Source: Chenopodium formosanum
Lineage: Eukaryota; Streptophyta; Magnoliopsida; Caryophyllales; Amaranthaceae
Reading direction: 5' to 3'
Length of the DNA stretch: 64,000 nt
Assembly: GCA_024500155.1 (NCBI GenBank)
Contig: CM044874.1
Location: 4,157,001 to 4,221,000 of the forward strand
Positions 25,401 to 34,632 of the stretch are shown here, piece by piece; positions within the stretch are counted from its first letter, which is position 1, and the number at the start of each line of letters is the position of its first letter. The notes beneath the pieces were generated by a model. It did no database searches and had not been told where the DNA came from. It was given only the letters and a program-made list of their open reading frames with translations. A program made the position numbers and the translations under genes.

Positions 25401-28400
25401 GTCCCTCCCATCCCTGCGTGATGAGATCTCATTAGCAGCTTGCAGCAAAGCATATACAGAAGCCTGGGGAAATTACGGAGAAAATTAAATGATTGATTAT
25501 ATTCTACGCGACTTAGAAAGTTTTGGGAACACTTAAGTAAAAGATGTGTAAGCAATAAAATTAATAAGACTAAATATAGTTAATTCTAAACTATATTGCT
25601 TAAAGTTCACATGTACTTCAGAAACCTTTATTGCTACTTTACTAGGCATTCTAGCAAAAGTTACATGATTGAGCGGCAATAGATATACAGATTCAGCAAC
25701 ATTTTTTTTTTTTTTTAAAAACTTTGTTGTGGAAAAGCCAGTGCATAAGAGAGAGCATAGAAGCAAGAAATGGACTTAGGGACAACATTGGATCAGAAAA
25801 AAGTAATTGTTTTGGCAAGTTATAGCCTAAAAAAATAAAACAGAACATGAATTCATCAGCAAGTTCCATATCCCAGCCGTATCATCTAAACAAGTATGGT
25901 CAGTTACTTTCTCATAAGAAATGAAGCTGAAACAATTGGTGAAGAAATTATAACACTGTCATCACTCTCAAAATTTACTTGAGTATATTCATAACAAGAA
26001 GTTTATCTTGTTATGTTCCTTTCTCTGTATTTTCATAACAAGAAGGTTATCTTGTTATGAACTTATGTTCCTTTCTATTTCATGAATGGTTCCTTATAAA
26101 GTTATAAAGATTCATGTTAGCCAACCCCAAATTAATTTGGGACTAAGGCTTTGGTATTGTTGTATATTCAAAACAAAAATAGTGAAATAAGCATCCTTAT
26201 GCCTATCTTGGCGCGTAAACAAGAGTATATCACTTCAGCAACAACAATGATCATAGCAAGGGCAAAGTCAATTAAACATGATATTAGACTCAAAACCAAC
26301 ATGTGTAATGTGTTCTCATCTAATCACCTTAAAAGATGTTAAGAATGCAGAAGAAATTAGCATCTAAAGAAGATTTCATTATAACCTGATATGATAGTGT
26401 CTTTGCCCAAGCATTTTTGTCAACACCAAGCCAGGCTGCTGAAAACCAGGACATTTTTGACAGTGAGCTTTGCTCCTTGATTGATAGCTCAAAAAATCTT
26501 GCTGCATCGTATAAAGATTGGACAAGCCCATCTTTGTAGTCCTCATTCTTTAAGGCTTGATCTAGACTAATTCTCATTGCCTCGACATCTTTACTTGTGC
26601 TAGCTTTAGGGCTCCCATTAACTGTCACACCATCATCAGCAGATGCGAATAGAAAGATGTTCCGAGCCTTTTTTGGTTTATGAGAAAATAAACTATGGTT
26701 TCGAACCTTTAAATACCTACAACTATGACTACTATTTCTATTTTCAAACTCTGTACATTGCAAAAAAGTCTTCCTAAAACCAGCCCATTCAGATATTGTG
26801 TGATCTGTGTCTACCACTCTGTACAAACATTGAACTTTACTTGATTTGTTTGCAGCCCATTGAGCTGAAGTGCTGCAATTGTAAGAGGAACAAAAAAGCA
26901 TGAGTTTCCAACCTAAATTTGAAAAGAAACAAAGCACTATTTTGGTTGATCTTTAAATAGAATGACAACTTGAAAAAAGGCAACAGTTAGCTAACAGGTC
27001 CAACAAGTTTATATAGGAGATTAACACCTCACTAATATAAATTATCATTCATAACCAGTTCCACATCTGGGCATGTGATTTTAATTTACAGAACATAGAA
27101 ATAACACTGAAAGAAAATGAGAAAGGTTCAACTCTATCCAATAGTATCAATAAGATTGCAAAATGAACATGGTAACAACAACCAAGAATCCCTCCTGCAG
27201 TTGTAAGATCTGGAAAGAATTAGTTTGTACAAGAAATGATGAAGAACCCCACTAAATTACCATATATAGAAACAAATAATTTCATAACAAGGTACCTCAT
27301 ATTGCAAAAGGAGATAATAGCTCGTCTACAATACATATAATAACAATTATCAAGGGCAATACACTAAACTGGTAGTCAAAGATTGCAAACTATCATTAGT
27401 ATTTACCGTAAACAAACATGCTATCTAGGAAAAAGGGTTTATCATATTCATCTACGGGGCCTTGGCTATCTAACTAGAGAGAGAGAGAGAGAGGAAATGC
27501 AGAAGCGGAAATAGACATGTATCCTCCACTCCCCATGGTACAAAATCCAGGATACAGTAACAATGCAAAACCGCATTCACAACCAACGCAGATGGGTTGC
27601 AGTTATTCTGGCCTCTATCTCAGTCAAAATAAGCTCAAAACCTTTTGCAAAGAAGTTACAGTGAAAATCATGTCACTCACACCAACCTATCAACAAAGTT
27701 CAAAAAGAAAAACCTCTTATAATCATAACCAATTAGTCACCTCTCCTAACTCTCACTCTTAAGGGAGTCACGTGCAGGGAAATTCCCAAGAAAGAACTGT
27801 TTCCTTTCTTGATTGAAACAACGGATATATATGAGAAAAATGTTAAGGAAAAAAAATTCTCTCACAGCCAACAATCCTTTAGAGTTCTGATTACATCATC
27901 TACAATCACCAATAATTTGTTCATGAGTGGCACTTAAATTATCAGGTAGGTATATGTATCCCATTATTCCTACCAATGAGTAAAATTTTCCTTTATATTC
28001 CCATTAGTTCACTCTTAGACAAAAGACTTGTTTATGACTCATGAGGTCATGACATGATACCTTTTTCGTCATATACTTGAATATCCCCCCTCTCTCTTCT
28101 TCTTTTTTTCCACTGGCAAAATTCAGTAAATTCATGAAAAGTTAAGCTTTATTTATTTCAAGGGCGACACGACACATTACTCTCGGTTCAAGTGGACCAA
28201 GATTCTAAATAAATATTTGGAGGAAAGAGATGCTCTTACTCAAGGAACCACTAAAGTTGCTACCAAACGTTAATGATCTTTGACAGTAGAAATTCGGTAG
28301 GTTTTCAATATGAGAAACAGTTAAAAGGGCCATACTTGAATCACAAACGAATGTATATGGAATGATATACTCATTAATAATCATCATCATTTCAAATACT

Positions 28401-31400
28401 ATATAATAAAGCTTCCACATAAAGTGACCTGCCTACACAATACTAAAAAGCACTAGATAACAAAGGAAATCAAAACGACACAACTTGCAAAATCCAAAAG
28501 AATGTTATATAGTTAGGCACTAATGAAGATCGATTTTTGTTTCCTAGAAATACTTTTCCATAGATCATTTCATGAGAAATTATGAATGGCTTTGGCCTAT
28601 AGGTTTGGATGCACTTTTGCTGTTTTGAGAAACAAAAACAGTACTATACTGTTTAGGATTGGACAAATTATATTTTCTAGAGTTTTAGCCCCTTGTTTTT
28701 CTTATTAGAAATTGTTTATTACTTCTGTGAAATTGTATCATTTGTGAAAGGTAAGGAAGTCCAACATCAACTCTCAGTGTCAATCCCTTTTCCACTTTGG
28801 TCCAATCCCTATTGTAAGAAGTTTTCACATAACTGCGTCAACAAATAAACTCAACCCAATATATTAATAACTCATTCAAACCTGCTCCCGCACTTCCCAA
28901 TGTCATCACCCTGCAACATAGCCCAAATCCTCTGGCCTGCACAATTCCTATATCACTATCCTCTACAGGCACTCAGAGAACCACCACATTACACGGAGCA
29001 TCAGATATGAAATTGTACAATTGAGTGAGACATAAGGGAGTCATTTCACATGCTATGTTCCATTGTTTGTGCTTCCCTAATATCCAAAACCCTAATCCAA
29101 GTTTGCTCCTTTTGAAATCCAAACCTCTTATCTTGTGAATATTAGTTCACCTTATGCTAGCTTTGTGAATATTGTTTGTTTATTTACTCTTCTTTCTCAC
29201 GTACTTATGGTTGGCAAGAAGAAGGACACCTTCATCCTCGACCACAGCCTCATCAAGAAGAACAAGGGTACCATATGGGTGAAGGTGAAAGATACATCAC
29301 CTTTGAGCAACAAATAGCCAGTTTGCAAACCGGCTTTGGTCAACTCTCTCCGACTCATCGTCCAAAAGTCTTATGAGGACATAACGGAGACCTCCACCAC
29401 AATGAGGACTAATTTCGAAAGTCTTCATACAGAGTTAGTTGACTTCCGAAATGAGGTTCAAGCTCCCAAGGTGGCCCTCCATGAGTTTGTTTTCTTTCTC
29501 CCCTCTTATGCGCTTTTATTGTTTTAACATTGGAGACAATGTTTATGATAGCATAGGGGGAGTCATGCCCTTAATCCAAACCTATTATCTTGTGAATACT
29601 AGTTCTCCTTTTGCTAGTTTTGTAAATATTATTTGTTTTTTTTACTCCTCTTTCTCTAATGAAAAAAAAAATGGAGTTTATGTTCCACAACCAAAAGTCA
29701 TTAAGGCCCCGTTTGTTTTGGTCGAAAACATTTTCATGAAAATTATTTTCCTTCATCTTTTCATTTTCCTTCGCTTGTTTTGATAAGAGATGGAAAACAA
29801 ATTTTCTAAAGGTGGAAAATTGCACTTTAGAAAGGAAAACCATTTTCCTTTGAAAAAGAAGGTATGCCACATTTTCCTCTTCACTCATTACTTCTCATTA
29901 TACTCTCCTATCATCCTTCCTTTCCTTTTACTTCATTTTTCCTCTAATCAGATAAATAAAGGAAAACTTTCTTTAAAATCATGTTTTCCATTGAAAATTG
30001 TTTTCCTTGAAAAGTGATTTTCCCCGACAATTGTTTTCCTTCAAAACAAACGGAGCCTAAATGGAAAAACAAGTTTATCGAAAAGTCGATATGATTTCTC
30101 AGCTTCTACCCCCCCCCCCCCTTATCCTCCCTCTAAAAGCTAATTAAGGCTATTTTGGGAGAATAAACTTTCATTTTACCCCCCCCCCCCTAATTTCTGA
30201 TTCCCAAAGTTGAGAAATAATTTCAAAAACTTAGCCAGTCAGCAAATTATATTGTTAGAAGCATAGAATGCGTTTACCATACTCCAAAGAGTGCAAAAGT
30301 GTGTTTGCCTACCAGCCTGTGCATGGTACTGCTTGCAAAATCAAAGGTTACCTTATCTTGTAAAAATTATATTATGCACCCATTACTAAGTACACCCACC
30401 ATCGCATGGACTGTACACATCTTTGCACACGTGAGTACGTGACTATGTGAGTGCACCATATAAGTACTGCCATCTCTCTCAAGTGTAAAAGTATGAAACT
30501 TAATTCAAGTAAATAGCTAACAATATCATTTAAACATGTTATATCAGTATCTTCACCTGTATTTTGACTCTAAGTAAGTGGTCATTATTATAATTGCCAA
30601 TTATAAACAAACAACTAGGAAAACCCAACCCCTAATTCATTTGTTATCGTCTATCACAATCAAGCCTCAAAGTCTTGATTCCGACCAAAGCCACAAGTCC
30701 ACAACAAGCACAACATACATTTTACTATCCAGTAAAGTAACTAACTAAAAGACTAACTAGTACTATCAATGCATCCTCATTCATGTCACCAAATAATGAT
30801 CAAAATGAATAAATGATCTAACTATCTTAGTAGCTAAACAATATATGATATAATTAAACAATGATCCAGAAATGCTTTAACATTCACTGATCTTTCAATC
30901 ACCTATTCACCTCTTCTCATTGAACCACGCATTTCCAAGGCCCGAACCCAAAAAATAAGCTCGAGAAATCCGACAACAACTTATTGATTATCTTTTTTTT
31001 TTTTTTCAGAAATCCGACAACAACTTACTGATTACTCCGCTTTTTTTTTTCCTTTTTTTTGTTCTTTTCAGAAATCCGACAACAACTTAAACCAGCTAAA
31101 CACGAAGATAACAACTAAAATGAAATTCAAATTTTAAAGTTCTCTTTTAAATTCAGACAAAATCATACAACAGCACTAAATTCGAAATTATTAACTCCAC
31201 AATTCTACATAACAAATTGCGAAACACACCACAAAATAGAAACATCGAATTATCCCAAAATCATCACCATTTTTACCAAAATTCACAAAAATTAAACCAA
31301 AATTCAGCATCATTAATCCCCAAAAATAATGGAATTATCAAAAATTAAAGGAAAAGCTAATCAAAACAAAAGATTAATCAAGGAAATAACAAAGAAACTA

Positions 31401-31422
31401 ACCTTGGGAGAAGTAGAGACAT
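10361..31422 (-). CDS. LETM1-like protein of plants, 15 exons, 3' end outside window
   Basis: Coding exons read right to left: 31403-31422, 26386-26872, 25372-25463, 23106-23267, 22613-23006, 20148-20266, 19965-20037, 19660-19880, 19518-19562, 18969-19065, 17787-17978, 12935-13026, 12706-12802, 11722-11874, 10361-10465. Every junction has GT-AG ends and the phases join into 783 open codons. Exon 1 gives only MSLLLP plus two bases of a Ser codon; the basic, Ser-rich first ~90 residues look like an organelle transit peptide. Recognisable stretches are WFSAAWLGVDKNAWAKTLSY, EWFWSQKIPVVVATFVDHFE, PAKISCSPFYSMIPDITG and EELDWLPFYPG. Residues 571-634 and about 715-740 are coiled-coil-like. I recognise these from the plant proteins annotated as LETM1-like (Arabidopsis At3g11560/At5g06220 type), whose function is poorly known. 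The LETM1 domain itself follows exon 15 in that family and is not in this window. The final donor CACG|GTATGC is intact, so the gene probably continues left of position 1; truncation by insertions is the alternative. Confidence 0.85.
11098..11656. mobile_element. Non-autonomous hAT element in an intron
   Basis: 559 bp. Ends CAGGGGCGAAGC and (other strand) CAAGGGCGAAGC, flanked by a perfect 8-bp duplication TTTGTAAC at 11090-11097 and 11657-11664. The 8-bp target and CAGGGGCG terminus are classic for hAT. No transposase; interior is AT-rich and non-coding. Confidence 0.9.
11990..12057. repeat. AAAAT microsatellite
   Basis: Run of AAAAT/AAATA units in the intron between exons 13 and 14 of the LETM1-like gene. 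Confidence 0.9.
13406..15391 (+). mobile_element. RTE-clade LINE with 17-bp target-site duplication
   Basis: ATCAAAATGGAGCAGAG occurs at 13406-13422 and again at 15375-15391, bracketing the element at 13423-15374. The 3' end is a (TTGA)n tail, typical for RTE elements rather than poly-A, preceded by the conserved AGCCGACCCCACTTTTGGG tail motif. The element is 5' truncated and begins with a 26-bp stretch that occurs again 82 bp downstream (13423-13448 and 13505-13530). It lies in the intron between exons 11 and 12 of the LETM1-like gene, in the opposite orientation. Confidence 0.95.
13412..15301 (+). CDS. RTE LINE reverse transcriptase, uninterrupted 629 codons, 5' truncated
   Basis: One open frame of 629 codons ending 74 nt before the element end. 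Reverse transcriptase motifs in order: KAVGPDGVPIEVW, NYRGIKLMSHTMKLWERVIE, FMPGRSTMEAI, FIDLEKAYDKVPRE, LHQGSALSPFLF and the catalytic CMLFADDIVLVDE. The C-terminal part has the RTE tail (LRWFGHVRRRP, RGRPKMTWLEGV). No RNase H domain, as expected for the RTE clade. The endonuclease domain is missing through 5' truncation. The apparent start ATG lies in the target-site duplication, so the first four residues (MEQS) are encoded largely by host DNA, and the next few come from an out-of-frame copy of the 26-bp repeat. An active full element elsewhere must have supplied the machinery. The intact frame suggests recent insertion. Confidence 0.9.
   Translation: MEQSIRRLRVRQKRECYQALGKCRSDETFAAYKEAKSKAKAAVRQAKEKAYQEVYEKLDSKEGERIIYKMAKRRQEARKDIGMVKCVKDKNQMVLVQEEDIKDRWKGYFDELFNGSNGVVIGDTSMSDEEINMEYVRRIRRVEVEIALRKMKPKKAVGPDGVPIEVWRCLGKIGIDWLTNLFNKIWTATRIPQDWRKSTLVPVYKNKGDAQDCSNYRGIKLMSHTMKLWERVIEQRLRACTSISDNQFGFMPGRSTMEAIHLIRQMMEFYRVKKKDLHMVFIDLEKAYDKVPREILWWAMLKKGIPRRYVDLVKDMYRDVSTNVRTCGGLTKDFPITIGLHQGSALSPFLFATVLDELTRPIQDEVPWCMLFADDIVLVDETKDGVNVKLEQWRQRLESRGFKLSRSKTEYLVCRFGTQRGTSNEVVSLDGKDLTMSECFKYLGSIIQKNGDIDQDVTHRIKSGWLKWRAATGVLCDRSIPLKLKGKFYRTAIRPVLLYGTECWASKKEHIKKMEVTEMRMLRWMCGNTLRDRIRNEVIRKKVGVAGIVDKLRENRLRWFGHVRRRPEGAPVRRVEEWDHGGIKRGRGRPKMTWLEGVRKDMKCMDLREDEVLDRKGWRRKIYVDDYTE
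15778..17650 (+). repeat. Probable gypsy-type LTR debris and simple repeats
   Basis: Non-coding intron DNA with short palindromic GC-rich pieces (CATGACCGGTCGTGCA near 16297) and the text ATCCCGTTCCCTGAGTAGG...TATTTCTATA that I associate with Ty3/gypsy LTR or flanking regions. A segment ending in AGCTTCAGGGTTTAAGAAGTC is repeated on each side of the poly-T run 16418-16457. No terminal repeat pair or target duplication was found, so the call is tentative. Confidence 0.35.
18153..18732 (+). mobile_element. Second RTE LINE, 3' fragment, decayed
   Basis: About 580 bp closely related to the 3' end of the RTE element at 13423-15374, with stops and shifts, ending in a short GATT tail. AGGAGAG flanks it at 18146-18152 and 18733-18739, a possible short target duplication. 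It lies in the intron between exons 10 and 11 of the LETM1-like gene. Confidence 0.85.
21055..22228 (-). mobile_element. TRIM-like element: two direct terminal repeats without genes
   Basis: Two direct repeats, 21055-21295 (241 bp) and 22020-22228 (209 bp), about 725 bp apart. On the minus strand each starts TGCAAGGAATC and ends TCTCA or CCTCA, giving TG...CA ends, and holds a TATA-like CTATAAATAAGCC. The left copy has an extra ~32 bp from a partial duplication around TTTCGAGAGG. On the minus strand the base run after the right-hand copy is TGTTATCA, one mismatch from the first 8 bases of the initiator-Met primer site TGGTATCA. Nothing coding lies between them. No matching target duplication was found, so it may be old. 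It lies in intron 5 of the LETM1-like gene. Confidence 0.55.
24678..24859. mobile_element. Tourist-like MITE, short decayed copy
   Basis: Inverted ends GGCCTAGTTCTCTTAACCTT and GACCTTGCTCTCTT with TAA/TTA flanks; interior resembles the MITEs at 10014 and 34922 (AGTTCAGTTAAAATAAGTTC). In an intron of the LETM1-like gene. Confidence 0.6.
25990..26068. repeat. Two tandem hairpin units
   Basis: CATAACAAGAAG...ATCTTGTTATG occurs twice in a row, each unit being a near-perfect inverted repeat, with the TTCCTTTCT spacer also repeated. Intronic. Confidence 0.6.
26110..26166 (+). mobile_element. RTE-like LINE or SINE 3' tail remnant
   Basis: The text GTTAGCCAACCCCAAA...TTTGGGACTAAGGCTTTGGTATTGTTGT matches in form the 3' tail of the RTE elements in this window (TAGCCGACCCC...GGGATTAAGGCTTTGATTG). 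Only the tail is present. Confidence 0.55.
29117..29660 (+). mobile_element. Gypsy-like retrotransposon scrap with direct repeat
   Basis: An ~85-bp sequence (AATCCAAACCTCTTATCTTG start) at 29117-29202 recurs at 29573-29658. Between them are short open pieces and the phrase AACATTGGAGACAATGTTTA followed by ATAGGGGGAG, which I associate with the region downstream of pol in plant Ty3/gypsy elements. No domain is recognisable. Confidence 0.4.
29705..30057. mobile_element. Tourist-like MITE in intron 1
   Basis: 353 bp; ends GGCCCCGTTTGTTTTG and, on the other strand of the right end, GGCTCCGTTTGTTTTG; flanked by TAA on both sides. Interior is rich in GGAAAA/TTTTCC units that pair across the element. 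Confidence 0.85.
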
Positions 31423-31833
31423 GGAGTGAGTAAGTAAGCGCGCGAAGTGACAGCAGTGAAGAAGAAGATGAGGTTGTAATACAATAAATGGCGTGTTCGA
31501 GAAGATGAAGATGAAGATGAAGCCTAAAAATCAGGAATTTTGGCTGAGTGGCGAGGCAATTGACATGTCTTCATTTCTGTAAAGCAGTAAATTTGATGAG
31601 TTTTGTCAAGTTTAAGCCTTTTTTTTTTTTTTTTTTTTTTGGGGTAGATGTTAGATTGCTTTATTTGGGCTCTTAGAATAAGGAACTTCTTTACTTATCT
31701 ATACTTCTTTTTATGCTTTTATGCCCCTTGGAATATTGTGTGTTCAGCCAATTGGATTGGGCCTTGGAAATGTGGATGTCCCATTTGTATTTTTCTTTGT
31801 GTGTGTATGGAATTGTGGATCCGTAAATTTGAG
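31423..31833. other. 5' leader and promoter side of the LETM1-like gene
   Basis: On the minus strand the leader upstream of the start at 31422 carries two short upstream ATGs and TCTTCATCTTCATCTTC-type pyrimidine-rich repeats common in plant leaders. A T-run lies at 31618-31640. I cannot place a TATA box with confidence. Confidence 0.4.
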
Positions 31834-32451
31834 ATGCATCATGGTGCACCTAAAATGCCTATAAATTTGAACATTTAGTAAAAAAATCTAAACAATTATA
31901 AATTTTGAAGTTGTAGTAAAAACATCTAAACATCGCAGATTTTGAACATTTAGTTAAAAAATCTGAACAATCGCAATGCATCACGCCTATACTTTTGAAC
32001 ATTTAGTAAAAAAATGTGAACAATCGCGAATTGTGATCATTTAGTAAAAAAAATCTGAACATTGCAAATTTTGAACATTTAGTAAAAAAAAAATCTGAAC
32101 ATTCGCAATGCACTACGCCAATACTTTTGAACATTTAGTAAAAAAAATATGAACTATCGTAAATTTTGAATTATTACGAGTCAGACAAATTTTGAAACAA
32201 AATTTGAAAGAAGTTTGGCTGACTCGTAACAATTCAATAGTTTTGTAATATAAACTGAACATTTTCCATATACAAAATGAACATTTTTTATGAAATATGA
32301 ACATAAAAATTGCATATTTATGTTCAGTTTTTGTGACGTGTTCATATTTTTTTTTTACTAAACGTTCATTTTTTTTTTGTAAAATGTTCAATATTTTTTA
32401 CTAAATGTTCAAAAGTTTAGACGTGGTACACCTAGGTGCATCATGGTGCAC
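31834..32451. mobile_element. Fold-back element with tandem GAACATTTAGTAAAAAA units
   Basis: The left end ATGCATCATGGTGCACC and the right end GGTGCATCATGGTGCAC pair in inverted orientation, followed inward by GAACATTTAGTAAAAA on the left (at least six tandem copies of a ~40-60 bp unit) and the complementary TTTTACTAAATGTTC on the right. The centre holds its own stem, TTACGAGTCAG...CTGACTCGTAA (about 32175-32231). No coding capacity. The class is uncertain; no target duplication recognised. Confidence 0.65.
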
Positions 32452-32782
32452 ATAATACTAATTGATAGAGGATTTTTTTTTAACAGTTTATACTCTCTTC
32501 GTTCTATTTTATTTTACCATTTGAATTTTGAGTGGTTTTTCATGTACAACTTTAAGCATCGATAATTAATAGCTCTTGATTATCCAAACAAAAAAAAATT
32601 AATATCTCTAGTTTCGTATAGTAAAATTTAGGCAACAGCACTATGAGCCTTTTCTTCAAACTTAACAGGTTAGGGACCTAAACGTACGATCTGGATTGTT
32701 TCCCTCTTGACTTATGAAATTTTATAAGTTTGAACACATAAATAATAAAGAGGAAGATGATAAAAGAGCATAAGGATTTCCT

Positions 32783-32823
<41 letters not shown>

Positions 32824-32996
32824 GGAGTATCACACTTTGTTTAAATGTAATCAAGGTTGAGATCTCTATATGCTCATAATTGAGTTAGAGAAACCGAGGC
32901 ACTTACTTAAAACCCAAAGACACAAAAGGCCCAAGCTATATTACCTTTGAAGTCAATGATATGTGGTTATATAATTTATATTGTTATAGTTAATTC
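32452..32996. other. AT-rich spacer
   Basis: No gene seen. Includes one MITE-like start (TACTCTCTTCGTTCTATTTT near 32490) and an A-run of about 37 at 32785-32821. Confidence 0.5.
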
Positions 32997-33651
32997 AATG
33001 TATGTGGCTTGGTAAAATTTTAGCACATAAATAAGCCCTTAATTGACTCCTCCTTTCTCTCTCCAAAACCCTAGCCTCCATTGTTGAATTTTGAAGGGGC
33101 TTCCATCGATTTTAATCGGTGGAAAACCCTAATCCTTGTTTCTTTATTGTTTTTTTAGGTTTATAATAATGCTTCCTCCTTTTGGGAGGAACTTTTCTCC
33201 CTCAAAAGAAAGGGTTTTCGATCTCCTTCGAAAGACAAGGGTTTTTCGACCTCCTTCGAAAGACAAGGTTTATTTCCTCTTTTCGAGAGAGAAATTTCTT
33301 AGTTTTGAATCTATGGTAGCAGATCTAATGGATTGTCGTGAAATTATTTCGTTGGTGAAAAAATTATCAAGTTTTCGAATACGAACATATGAATCAGAAG
33401 GAAAACATCCTCACGGCTACAATGGATCGTTAGATTGTCTCTCCAACAAGGCTGTAATTTTCAGCGATATAAGCGGGAGATGCTCCGCAGTGCAAGATCT
33501 ACTCGACGATCGTAGTTTTTATAAAGGAAACTTTTATTTGATTCAATGTCTTATGTATTTGTTAACGTCGAATCTTTGTTGTAGATGTCGTATGACTTTT
33601 AATTAATGAAATATTTTTGCTATTCAAAAAAAAAAATGTATGTGGCTTGGT
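32997..33651 (+). mobile_element. Polyadenylated retroposon with 17-bp target duplication
   Basis: AATGTATGTGGCTTGGT is present at 32997-33013 and 33635-33651. Between them, 33014-33634 looks like a reverse-transcribed mRNA: leader with CTCTCTCCAAAACCCTAGCC, a 156-codon ORF, a short 3' end AATTAATGAAATATTTTTGC and an A-run at the 3' junction. The structure fits L1-driven retroposition of a cellular or element transcript. Confidence 0.8.
33136..33606 (+). CDS. Unrecognised 156-residue ORF inside the retroposon
   Basis: Open frame of 156 codons ending just upstream of the A-tail; a second in-frame ATG at 33169 (MLPPFGRNF) may be the real start. The sequence has a repeated SKERVFDLLRKTRVF / PSKDKVYFLF pattern, a hydrophilic middle (VADLMDCREIISLVKKLSSF) and a Cys-rich end (NLCCRCRMTF). 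I do not recognise a domain. It could be a 5' piece of a larger parental protein, an ORF of a LINE family, or a chance frame in a retrocopied RNA. The TTTTTTTAG just before the second ATG also resembles a retained intron end. Expression is unknown. Confidence 0.3.
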   Translation: MFLYCFFRFIIMLPPFGRNFSPSKERVFDLLRKTRVFRPPSKDKVYFLFSREKFLSFESMVADLMDCREIISLVKKLSSFRIRTYESEGKHPHGYNGSLDCLSNKAVIFSDISGRCSAVQDLLDDRSFYKGNFYLIQCLMYLLTSNLCCRCRMTFN

Positions 33652-34528
33652 GGTTGATATTATCATATAGGTTGTACATTTTCCTTAGGAGGTCGTGGGA
33701 TATCTATGAATTAATCACATTTTTTATCTGTTTCATTTTTTTTTTTTTTGGAGAGAATTGATCAATTACATAGTTTCATCCACTACCAAACACAATTATA
33801 TAGTTCATAGTTTCATACCAACCTTCACGAATTGTCCTAGTATGTGCAATACATGCAAATTAATGCTTGCTCATTATGATCACAATATCTCATTGGTTGC
33901 TTATTAACATTAGCTCAAGTCTCCTTGTTAGTTGCTAATAATCTTCTTGCTCCTAACTTGCACAAGATGATAAGAGGAAAGAGAGGAGAGGATCATAGAT
34001 ATAAAACTATTGGTAAATCACTAAAGTTCAAACTAAACATTTTATCTAGCTCTTGTTTCCACTACAACTTCCAATATTAGTTTCAAGACGGTAGAAGACC
34101 TTTGAAAATCCACCATTGCTTCTCATCATTCATTTTGGTTAATTAATTTAATTGCACCCGTCAAGATTGAAATTGTAACAATAATAATCAAGAAAGAGTT
34201 TACTATGTCTTCAACTAACTATGTTTATCCAATTTACTACCTCTGATTCATATTTTATGCAATTTTGGTGTAATATTTGTGAGAAAAAAAAAAAAAATTG
34301 AAAGCTGCAAATAATATGAACCAAATATAGTATATATAAAAAGGAGGGTAAACAATTAACCCATCAATTTTTATAATTGTATTTAAATTATATACTCCAT
34401 ATGAATCATCATTATTCACAAAATATGTCAAAATGCATTTCTTAGCTCTATCAAAAGTTTTAGTCGTCATTCCGCACACAAAACAAACAAACATTAGAGC
34501 ATAAATCTCAATATTTAAATCGTTTTAG
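33652..34528. other. AT-rich spacer
   Basis: No gene, RNA or clear element seen; contains homopolymer runs only. Confidence 0.5.
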
Positions 34529-34632
34529 AGATTGTATTATTTATTTTTATTTTTTTTTTACGGAAGATTGTATTATTATTTTTTTTATTTTTTTTATTTT
34601 TTGAAACAGAAGATTGTATACAAATTTTTGTA

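Larger units (their letters stand above)
26873..31402 (-). other. Intron 1 of the LETM1-like gene (4.5 kb)
   Basis: Separates the 20-nt coding start in exon 1 from exon 2. It contains a GA microsatellite (27477-27492), the 29117-29658 direct repeats, the MITE at 29705-30057, C-homopolymer tracts near 30110 and 30180, and three copies of AGAAATCCGACAACAACTTA at 30962-31090 spaced by T-runs. The rest is AT-rich without recognisable features. Confidence 0.75.

Noticed and set aside
26329..26937. Stand-alone 202-residue gene starting at 26937
   Set aside because: The real exon is 26386-26872 with an acceptor at 26873; the upstream Met-containing part is intron.
30110..30190. Poly-C tracts as a regulatory G-quadruplex
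   Set aside because: Uninterrupted C-runs without the spaced G-tract pattern; more likely slippage-prone simple sequence.
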